NCBI GenBank assembly: GCA_937926185.1 | Contig: CALEYM010000015.1 | Coordinates: 1-6,352 of the forward strand | DNA from: an uncultured Bacteroidota bacterium | GTDB taxonomy: Bacteria; Bacteroidota; Bacteroidia; Chitinophagales; Saprospiraceae | DNA: 6,352 bases | Reading direction: 5' to 3' | Shown here: piece after piece, positions 1 through 5,704 of the stretch | Layout: every line of letters starts with the position of its first letter | How positions within the stretch are numbered: position 1 is the stretch's first letter | The notes under the pieces: generated by a model | What the model saw: only the letters and a program-made list of their open reading frames with translations | Told to the model about the DNA's origin: nothing | Database searches by the model: none | Translations under genes and position numbers: made by a program

Positions 1-42
1 CCTCCACAGTAGATTTCGAATATTAATGACTACAAATATTAC

Positions 43-55
43 GGGGCGCTGCCCC
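43..55. repeat. short GC-rich hairpin downstream of the STAND gene
   Basis: ggggc (43-47) and gcccc (51-55) form a 5-bp all-GC stem with a 3-nt loop. It sits in AT-rich sequence about 55 bases past the STAND stop codon. The contrast with its surroundings suggests a transcription stop or mRNA 3'-end structure, but there is no T-tract on either side. Otherwise the 1-109 interval shows no gene. Confidence 0.3.
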
Positions 56-109
56 TACCTAAATAGTTACGAATGTGAGAGTATTAACCATGATATGCTT
101 TCGATATTA

Positions 110-2677
110 TTATGGCCAAATTCTGCTACGAAGTTCATTTAGTTCATCGGAGGCCCAAATGTTGAGCAATGATTCAGATCTCGGATTTTCAAGAGCCATC
201 AAGGATTTCCAAAATTGACATAAAGTATCAGAGCACCCGTATGATCCAAGGTTGCTATGGAGTTCTGTGAATACATTTTGTCCAAGTTCGAGCATGTTTT
301 CGTAGCTGGTACCTAAAGTCAATCCGGCAAGTTCAAACTCCCGCTGCAAAGAGGCAATTTCAATAATACGTAGCAGGGCTAACGGCTTTTGGCAGACAGG
401 AACTGATCTTGCCAATTTGCTAAATTCATGTATAACTTTGCTATTATCTTCAATGAGCAAGTGCCAAATCAGCGAGAGCATGGTGCATTCTGTGAGTAGA
501 AAAGGATCCTTTTCTAAAGAAGCATTTTTTTTCAACTCCGCAATGAGGGCAGCGATTTTCTGATAATCTTTTTGAAATTCATCGGCTTCTATTCTGGAAA
601 ATTGAGCATTCGCTACATGCCGAAAATGTAAATGCAATTGAGCAATTGCTGTGATAGCGCGACTCCAGGGGCCATGATTGCCTTGTTGTATTTCCCGCGA
701 TAGAATACGAACCTGATAATTATATCCCGGTGAACAGAGGTATGAAAGGAGCAACAAAGATTTAAAGTGTTCGGGGTGCAGGAATAGAAAGTAGTCAATA
801 GAGTGCGAAGCTTCTCCAATCAACTCCAATCCTTCCAGGATGCTGCTTATAGCCAATTGCGATTTACCAAGTTGTCTTAAATATAGTCCTTCCATCAGAC
901 TTGCCTGAGCAACTAAATCTTCGACCTGAAAATGGCTGCGGTCAGATTGTAGTCCTTTTATCGTTGATTTTATTTTTTCATGGTCAATAAATAGGATACG
1001 ACGGTAGACGGAGAGTAAGCCGCAAAATGCCCGGGGGCGGTAATGCCAGACAAATTCATTCAGGCTCCTCATTGATTCCGGAATAGTGTCTGATTCCCGG
1101 ATAGCCACTTCATAATACTGCTGTGCTATATCGAAATCGCCTATGCCCCGGTAGGTTTCGCCAAGCAAACAGGAAGCGACTGTTCTGGCTGTGGCATCGG
1201 CGGCAGGGTTGTCGAGCGTGGATACAAAAAACGGAATCGCATCCATACGGTAACCGCTCGTGAACATCGTCATGGCAGATCGGAGTTGTTCATGTACCTT
1301 CGTAGTAAGATTGTCTTTTTGTTTCCAAACCTTTCGTTCAATTTCAAATCGTTCCACTTCTGCCCGGTTTTCTTTTCGCCAGTCCAACACAGGCTTTAAA
1401 AGTGCATCGTGGCAAAGCTCATAATTGTAACCACCAACTGTATTGGGTTCCCTCCGCAACAAAAACGTATCCACCAATTCATTGAGCAAAGCCGCGTCTG
1501 CTCCTGGGCGGCTGAGCAGCCGGACGCCGTCCATGCTCAGGCGGCGGGCGTCTTCTTCTTTTTCGCCGGAAACGAGGTCTTCCTCGATGATCTCCCGCGC
1601 GACGGCCCGCCGGGCCTCGGGCAGTTCGTTGATTTTGCGGCGGTAGTATTCGCCGTACACGTTTCGGAGGTCGGAAGGCAAATCGTCGGGGCGCACGTCG
1701 GGCATACCGTCGGCGTCGAGGTCGGGTATTTCGTTCCGGATGATCCTGTTTTCGATGTATTCGGCGAGGATTTGCAACTGAAATGCTTCCACGCCGATTT
1801 CCTGTCCGGATTTATCCTGCGAAAGGGCGTCCAGTATCCGGCTGGTCGCGGCGGCGCTCCAGGTGAATTTGACGGATTCAAAATCGCCGTCGAGTTCCGC
1901 GGGCTCCACCAGCGCCGCCCGGGCCTGTTGCCGGCTGAGCGGCAACAATTCGATACGTTTGTGCAGGATGGCGGGCAGCTTGTCCTTCAGCCGGTCCAGG
2001 TCGGCCAAGCGGTCTTTCCGGATGGAAAAAACGGCCCGCGCGTCGATTTTGGTTTCTAAAAACGCCGTGTCCGCGGCGGTGAGCCTGGATTCGTTTTCAT
2101 CAATAAAATCGGGGAAATCGGCATAAATCAGTTCGGATAATTGTTTTTTAAATTCCACCTGCTGTTCTTCCGGGTAGGAAAAAAACTCTTCGAATTGGTC
2201 GAACAGCAGGATTATGGTCGTATCGGGCGGTATTTGCCGGCGTTTGAAACGGCCCCACAACGTGTCGGGGAGTTCCAGCGAGGGGCTTTCCAAATGCCGG
2301 GACGGGTATTTTTTCGACAGCGCCGACTCGCTATGGAAGCCGAATTTTTTGAACAGGTTATCGTCTTTGCCCGAGGCTGCATAGAAGCGGATAGAAACGG
2401 GCAGAAAATGGCGGTGGCCTTTTTCAGATTCCGCCTGCAATGCCGGGATAATACCTGCATTGAGCAGGGAGGATTTTCCATACCCGGATTTTCCGAATAA
2501 CACGCAGAGTTTTTCCTGCTGGATAAGCGAAACCAAACGTTCCGTGTCTTCATCGCGGCCTTTGAACAACGCGCTCTGTTCCGTGCTGAACGGTTGAACG
2601 CCCGGGTAGCGGTATTTTTTGCCCGGAATATGGGCGCCGCCGCCGGCGCCGGTGGGTGTGTTCGGCGACTTGCTCAT
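110..2677 (-). CDS. nSTAND1-type STAND NTPase with C-terminal TPR-like sensor region
   Basis: An 855-residue cytoplasmic protein with no signal peptide or membrane segment. Seen: a Gly/Pro-rich leader (1-24); the typical nSTAND1 entry GVQPF..EQSALFKGRDED (about 26-44); Walker A GKSGYGKSS (62-70); Walker B ILLFDQFEEFF (156-166); an arginine-containing strand FSIRKDRL (217-224); PLSRQQARAALVEPA (246-260); and the closing nSTAND1 helix YELCHDALLKP (419-429). Residues about 465-855 are helical and TPR-like; the clearest unit is near 497-530. Known of the family: STAND ATPases are signal-driven switches that oligomerise when C-terminal repeats bind a ligand, and many act in bacterial immunity. Inferred: this is the sensor and switch for the SIR2-like protein encoded just upstream. 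The start is fixed by the ATGA overlap with that gene. No EAD-like domain fits in the short N-terminus. The C-terminal half is much more AT-rich than the NTPase half. NTPase assignment is firm; the ligand is unknown. Confidence 0.9.
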   Translation of the reverse strand: MSKSPNTPTGAGGGAHIPGKKYRYPGVQPFSTEQSALFKGRDEDTERLVSLIQQEKLCVLFGKSGYGKSSLLNAGIIPALQAESEKGHRHFLPVSIRFYAASGKDDNLFKKFGFHSESALSKKYPSRHLESPSLELPDTLWGRFKRRQIPPDTTIILLFDQFEEFFSYPEEQQVEFKKQLSELIYADFPDFIDENESRLTAADTAFLETKIDARAVFSIRKDRLADLDRLKDKLPAILHKRIELLPLSRQQARAALVEPAELDGDFESVKFTWSAAATSRILDALSQDKSGQEIGVEAFQLQILAEYIENRIIRNEIPDLDADGMPDVRPDDLPSDLRNVYGEYYRRKINELPEARRAVAREIIEEDLVSGEKEEDARRLSMDGVRLLSRPGADAALLNELVDTFLLRREPNTVGGYNYELCHDALLKPVLDWRKENRAEVERFEIERKVWKQKDNLTTKVHEQLRSAMTMFTSGYRMDAIPFFVSTLDNPAADATARTVASCLLGETYRGIGDFDIAQQYYEVAIRESDTIPESMRSLNEFVWHYRPRAFCGLLSVYRRILFIDHEKIKSTIKGLQSDRSHFQVEDLVAQASLMEGLYLRQLGKSQLAISSILEGLELIGEASHSIDYFLFLHPEHFKSLLLLSYLCSPGYNYQVRILSREIQQGNHGPWSRAITAIAQLHLHFRHVANAQFSRIEADEFQKDYQKIAALIAELKKNASLEKDPFLLTECTMLSLIWHLLIEDNSKVIHEFSKLARSVPVCQKPLALLRIIEIASLQREFELAGLTLGTSYENMLELGQNVFTELHSNLGSYGCSDTLCQFWKSLMALENPRSESLLNIWASDELNELRSRIWP

Positions 2678-3789
2678 GGTTTGGAAAACTGGCCGGCAAA
2701 GGTGAGCAAGGTGTACCGGATGCGATTGCGTTCCACGTCGTATTGTTCATGTCCTATCCGCCTGGCGTTGTAGTCTTTTAGCAGCGATACATAGCGGCCG
2801 CGCAGGTGCGGCATATCGAGCTGTTGCGCCGTTTCCGGGGCATGCTGTTCGAGCAGGTCGAACGCGGCCTGAAAATTGCCCTGTACTGTGAGCGCGCGGA
2901 TCTGCGATTCTATCGGGCTGTCGGGTTTGCGGAGTTCCCGGAGAATTTTGATCTCTGCACAAGCCTTATACAATTCTTCAAAGTTGTCGCGGGTCGTGGC
3001 GATGTGTTCGATGTTGAATTGTTTCATGACGAAGCCCTGCGTCGCGCGGCTCGCTTTGCTCAGGATAGGGAAACTTTCGTTTCTGTTGTCGAAGGGGGTA
3101 TCGGGCAAGCGGCTGAGATAATAGAGCAACAGTTGAAAATACCAGCGTTCGAGATCAAAACCGAGCAGTATGTACCGGTCTGTTTCCTGTAGTTTGCGCG
3201 TGATGAGGTCGGAAATGCCGTTGTCCATCAGCAGGTTTTTGATCAGTTGGAACAGGTCGTGATAATCCAGGATCACGGAATCCCGGTTATCCAGCACGCT
3301 GCCGCACAGGTTAAAGATCAGCGGATTGTCGGCGGTCGGGTATTCGAGTTTTGGCGCGTGTTTTTTGTCCTTTGTCGTAAAATAATCGAATTGGGGTTCC
3401 TGCCAGTAGTTGGCATACGCGGAAAACAGATGTTTGTCGGGGTTCAGGGACAGCACCAGGTGAAACGGTATGGCCACGATCTGCCGCAGCAGTTCGGTAT
3501 CCGGCAACCATTCGCCATCGCGCGCGGTATCGCGCACGCATTTAAGCGCCTCGTTTTTAGCGGGGGGATCGACAAACTGGAACAGGTTGTCGCGCCGGTA
3601 AAAATGATTGATCCGGCCATTCAGTTGGCGTACCACGCGCTGACGCGAAAGGTAGGAGAAAGAGGTTTCCGATGCGCCTTGAAGCTCGTGGCTCTGACCG
3701 GCCCTGTAAAATGGAATAGCGTCGGGGCCGAGCAGCAAAACGGCTTCTCCGTCGGCGATGCTTTGTGCAAGTAATCTCCAATTGGGCAT
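2674..3789 (-). CDS. SIR2-like domain protein with C-terminal EAD11-like module (putative effector)
   Basis: A 371-residue protein without signal peptide or membrane segments. ATG at 3789 is chosen; an in-frame TTG at 3798 would add three residues. Seen (ATG numbering): a nucleotide-loop-like LLLGPD (18-23); PFHLVLSLNPDKHL (108-121), matching the SIR2 strand with its conserved Asn (N116); PLIFNLCGSV (156-165) where SIR2 proteins normally have L-H-G; a following VILDYHDLFQLI; and YILLGFDLERWYFQLLL (206-222), the late Rossmann strand of SIR2-like domains. Residues about 298-368 (RALTVQGNFQAAFDLLE ... LRGRY ... GHEQYDVERNRIRYTLL) resemble effector-associated domain EAD11, an adaptor in NTPase conflict systems. 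Known: SIR2-like effectors often degrade NAD+ in phage defence. Inferred: effector partner of the overlapping STAND gene. The Cys at the usual catalytic His makes NADase activity uncertain. Confidence 0.8.
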   Translation of the reverse strand: MPNWRLLAQSIADGEAVLLLGPDAIPFYRAGQSHELQGASETSFSYLSRQRVVRQLNGRINHFYRRDNLFQFVDPPAKNEALKCVRDTARDGEWLPDTELLRQIVAIPFHLVLSLNPDKHLFSAYANYWQEPQFDYFTTKDKKHAPKLEYPTADNPLIFNLCGSVLDNRDSVILDYHDLFQLIKNLLMDNGISDLITRKLQETDRYILLGFDLERWYFQLLLYYLSRLPDTPFDNRNESFPILSKASRATQGFVMKQFNIEHIATTRDNFEELYKACAEIKILRELRKPDSPIESQIRALTVQGNFQAAFDLLEQHAPETAQQLDMPHLRGRYVSLLKDYNARRIGHEQYDVERNRIRYTLLTFAGQFSKP

Positions 3790-3813
3790 GGCGGGCAAAC
3801 AGGTAGGATTTTA

Positions 3814-3857
3814 CAGAGATGCCGGCGCTGCCGTTGCCGGTTTTGCCAACATCTCTG
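3814..3857. repeat. inverted repeat just upstream of the SIR2-like gene
   Basis: cagagatg (3814-3821) and catctctg (3850-3857) are perfect 8-bp inverted arms. An inner ccggc (3822-3826) pairs with gccgg (3836-3840), leaving a 9-nt bulge on one side. The structure lies between the small secreted gene's stop and the SIR2-like ATG, ending 24 bases upstream of that ATG. No T-tract follows on the minus strand, so attenuation, an operator or an mRNA structure in the leader are all possible. Confidence 0.45.
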
Positions 3858-3875
3858 CCTGGGCGATTCGTTCTG

Positions 3876-4148
3876 TTATTTCCTGACAGTCGATTTTCTC
3901 GTTAATACGGCTTCAGATTTGCCGGCGATCTTCCGGGCTTTGTTTGACTTGTGTTGGATGGCCGCGGCGGAAGAGGTGTTTTCTTCGATCAGCAAGTCGG
4001 CCATGTCGGCTTTAACCGTTTTTACCGGCACAACCGCGGCTTTCTCCTGCGAACCCCCGGCCCCACCCACCTGGGCCGCGGCAAATACCGCCGGAGCAAA
4101 AAACACCGCTGCCAGCGCCAAACGGATTACACTACTTTTAAGCGTCAT
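3876..4148 (-). CDS. small secreted or periplasmic protein of unknown function
   Basis: A 90-residue product beginning MTLKSSVIRLALAAVFFAPAV. It has a clear Sec signal peptide: Lys/Arg near the N-terminus, a hydrophobic core from about 7 to 22, and probable cleavage after Ala (FAAA, about 22-25). The mature part starts QVGGAGGSQEKAA, continues with an acidic stretch ADMADLLIEENTSS, and ends in a basic Lys/Arg-rich tail. No known domain was recognised. A 122-base AT-rich leader with a candidate -7 element lies upstream. The SIR2-like gene begins 86 bases downstream on the same strand. Odd: after the TAA, another frame stays open to 3811 with protein-like residues (INEKIDCQEITERIAQAEM), so the gene may be about 22 residues longer with one base lost near the AAAA run at 3894-3897. 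The signal peptide is convincing; the exact C-terminus and function are not. Confidence 0.6.
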   Translation of the reverse strand: MTLKSSVIRLALAAVFFAPAVFAAAQVGGAGGSQEKAAVVPVKTVKADMADLLIEENTSSAAAIQHKSNKARKIAGKSEAVLTRKSTVRK

Positions 4149-4197
4149 AAGCGAAAAGTTTTTGATTTTGTGAAAAGAATATTGTGAAACTCAAATA

Positions 4198-4205
4198 CAA
4201 ATGTA
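4198..4205 (-). promoter_or_regulatory. candidate Bacteroidota -7 element (TACATTTG) for the small secreted gene
   Basis: The minus strand reads TACATTTG, an exact match to the Bacteroidota TAnnTTTG -7 consensus. It lies about 50 bases upstream of the ATG at 4148, in a markedly AT-rich 122-base spacer. No convincing -33 TTTG was found at normal spacing, so the call rests on the -7 element and its position. Confidence 0.35.
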
Positions 4206-4241
4206 ACAATGTTAATACGTGTTTTGCCTTTTCGCAGAACA

Positions 4242-4262
4242 TTTTTTAAGAAAGTTAAAAAA
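4242..4262. terminator. weak A/T-only inverted repeat after the response regulator
   Basis: ttttttaa (4242-4249) and ttaaaaaa (4255-4262) form a perfect 8-bp palindrome with the 5-nt loop gaaag, 8 bases past the LytTR gene's stop. The stem is entirely A/T and so thermally weak. The right-hand arm supplies T-runs on either strand. Possible weak terminator; chance in an AT-rich spacer is the alternative. Confidence 0.25.
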
Positions 4263-4270
4263 CTAATATA

Positions 4271-5014
4271 TCAAAATTCTTTCAACCGCTCCCGCACTTC
4301 CTCCTGCATCCCTTTTGCCACTTTCACCCGCGCGCCGTCGCTCTGTACGAATTCGTTGTCGCGCAGTTGAAACCGCTCCACCTTGCACAAATTGACGATG
4401 CAGTCGCGCCCGGTACGGATGAAAGGGTAGGGTGATAATTTATCTTGCAAGCGGTCCGCGTCGCAGGAAACCGGCAGCGCCGGCGCATTTTCCAGGATGA
4501 TCGTCCATTCACCTTTCCTGGCTTCGCAGCGGATGATCTGTTCCACGGGTACGAAGCTGATATTTTCCCGGGCGCGCACCGCGATGTACCCCGGCCTGTT
4601 CCAGCCCTGCCCGGGGGCAGGGACTGGATCGGCACGGGATGCGGCGTCCCGGAGTTTCGCTTTTTCGGACACGCGCCGGAGCACGCGCCCGATGGCTGTT
4701 TGCAGGTCTTCCTCCGCGCAGGGTTTCAGCAGGTAATCGGCTGCGCCGCTGCGCAAGGCTTCATAGGCGAAGGTGCTCCACTCGGAACTGATGATTACTT
4801 CGCATCCTTTTTTCAGGAGCAGGTTCGCCAGGTCGAGACCGTCGATGCCCGGCAGATCCAGGCTGACGATGGCCGCTTCCGGGCGACTGCTTTGAAAGTT
4901 TTTCAGGTTGGTGTGGCCATGGGGGTACACCCCGACCACCTGGCAGGCAGGATGGGACTGTTGGATTTTTTCAGCCATCCATGCCGCGTCGGAGTCAACT
5001 AAAAGCGTTCTCAT
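4271..5014 (-). CDS. LytTR-family response regulator (REC + LytTR DNA-binding domain)
   Basis: A 247-residue two-component response regulator. The receiver domain (1-115) shows acidic D7 and D9, the phosphoacceptor D53 in VSLDLPGIDG, S77 at the Thr/Ser position, and K97 in the LLKP motif, so phosphorylation is plausible. A Pro-rich linker (about 119-142) leads to a LytTR domain (143-247) with IAVRARENISFVPVEQIIRCEA, FIRTGRDCIVNL and VKVAKGMQEEVRERL, all typical of this fold. Known of the family: LytTR regulators bind direct repeats upstream of target promoters and usually pair with a histidine kinase of the LytS or His_kinase type. No kinase gene lies in this window, so the partner is elsewhere or outside the edges. 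It follows the 185-residue unknown gene after 46 bases and could be co-transcribed with it. Whether it controls the small secreted gene or the SIR2/STAND pair is unknown. Confidence 0.92.
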   Translation of the reverse strand: MRTLLVDSDAAWMAEKIQQSHPACQVVGVYPHGHTNLKNFQSSRPEAAIVSLDLPGIDGLDLANLLLKKGCEVIISSEWSTFAYEALRSGAADYLLKPCAEEDLQTAIGRVLRRVSEKAKLRDAASRADPVPAPGQGWNRPGYIAVRARENISFVPVEQIIRCEARKGEWTIILENAPALPVSCDADRLQDKLSPYPFIRTGRDCIVNLCKVERFQLRDNEFVQSDGARVKVAKGMQEEVRERLKEF

Positions 5015-5060
5015 GGATTAGTATTGGTTTTTGTGCCTAACGGGGGAAATTAGCCGTTGG

Positions 5061-5618
5061 TCAGTGTTGAAAAATGAGATCGCCGTTTATCGCGCACAGT
5101 TCCAGGCTGTTACCGGGCGACAGTACCACCCGCACCCGGCCGCTCAGACCGGCCCGTATGTCGATGCTGCCGATAAAGTTGAGCTCCATGGTTTGGGATG
5201 TTCCGGCGGTGTATTGGGTTGCCGTAATGACAAACTCGGGTTGCTGGGCGCTGGGCAAGACTATCCGATTAGCGGGCTGCGTGAGCGTGCCTTCCTCCAG
5301 GCGGAATTTGTATTCCGAACCGTCGTCGTAGATGTCGATCAGGGAGATTTTGATAAACCTGTCCTCGATCGTGAAGCGGTTTTCGGGGTCTGCCACTGTA
5401 AATTCGTCCGAGGCGTCTTTGGTCAGTACCTGGAAGACGCTGTGACCGGTGACGGGGTCTGTCACCACGGCAAATTTGTGGTCGAATTCGTACACGCCGT
5501 TGTCATAACGCGCCAGGGCATACTCGGCGGGCAGCGTACCTTCCTCTTCGGTGGCCAGCGCCTTTGCAAACTGGGGTTCGGGGACGGGGATGAAATGAAA
5601 TGTTGTGCTTAGTGACAT
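5061..5618 (-). CDS. hypothetical protein, 185 residues, beta-rich
   Basis: I do not recognise this family. The frame is open from 5687, but ATG at 5618 (product starting MSLSTTFHFIPVPEPQ) is preferred: an ATG at 5687 would start inside the strong inverted repeat at 5647-5691 and add 23 residues of unlike character. The preferred product has no signal peptide or membrane segment. It is acidic and reads as alternating short strands, for example HKFAVVTD, RFIKISLIDIYDDG, PEFVITATQY and RVRVVLS, suggesting a beta-sandwich or barrel. There are two Gly/Asp turns (YDDGSEY, AINGDL) but no obvious catalytic motif. It lies 46 bases upstream of the response regulator on the same strand, with no strong terminator between them, so they may share an operon. 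GC content matches the regulator and SIR2-like genes. Coding status is well supported by length and composition; function is unknown. Confidence 0.72.
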   Translation of the reverse strand: MSLSTTFHFIPVPEPQFAKALATEEEGTLPAEYALARYDNGVYEFDHKFAVVTDPVTGHSVFQVLTKDASDEFTVADPENRFTIEDRFIKISLIDIYDDGSEYKFRLEEGTLTQPANRIVLPSAQQPEFVITATQYTAGTSQTMELNFIGSIDIRAGLSGRVRVVLSPGNSLELCAINGDLIFQH

Positions 5619-5646
5619 GTTGAAAAAAGAAATGTGGTTAACGGTT

Positions 5647-5691
5647 GGATGTGCGAATGTGCCGACGTTTAGGAGGCATTTTCGCACATCC
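5647..5691. repeat. strong inverted repeat between the T9SS gene and the 185-residue gene (possible terminator)
   Basis: The arms ggatgtgcgaa (5647-5657) and ttcgcacatcc (5681-5691) pair perfectly over 11 bp. After a 2/2 mismatch the pairing continues as tgcc (5660-5663) with ggca (5675-5678), leaving an 11-nt loop. It starts 13 bases after the T9SS gene's stop codon on the minus strand, where a terminator would be expected. The only T-rich run on that strand, TTTCTTTTTT at 5632-5623, lies about 14 nt beyond the stem, so this is not a textbook intrinsic terminator. A regulator-binding palindrome is the alternative. Confidence 0.55.
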
Positions 5692-5704
5692 GTTGTTCAG
5701 CGCA

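Noticed and set aside
1689..1723. DLDADGMPD, an EF-hand or thrombospondin-3-like calcium motif, in the STAND protein (319-327)
   Set aside because: It is a single copy in a loop of a cytoplasmic NTPase, in a region of nSTAND1 that is normally acidic and variable. Chance resemblance is more likely.
1409..2059. Long plus-strand open frame (216 codons) opposite the STAND NTPase core
   Set aside because: It is antisense to clear Walker A/B-bearing protein in GC-rich DNA, where stop codons are scarce. Its own translation is low-complexity and matches nothing recognisable.
3247..3774. Plus-strand open frame (175 codons) opposite the SIR2-like gene
   Set aside because: It is a shadow of the real gene. 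The minus strand carries SIR2-like and EAD-like motifs over the same bases.
4445..5002. Plus-strand open frame (185 codons) opposite the response regulator
   Set aside because: The minus strand encodes an unambiguous REC-LytTR protein. The plus frame is explained by GC-rich codon usage.
5039..5058. Small hairpin aacgg/ccgtt between the 185-residue gene and the response regulator
   Set aside because: It is only 5 bp (7 with a bulge), with no T-tract. This is too weak to call a terminator.
5031..5612. Plus-strand open frame (193 codons) opposite the 185-residue gene
   Set aside because: This was the hardest choice because neither product is recognised. The minus frame fits the run of collinear genes, has a sensible start with AT-rich leader, and has better amino-acid composition.
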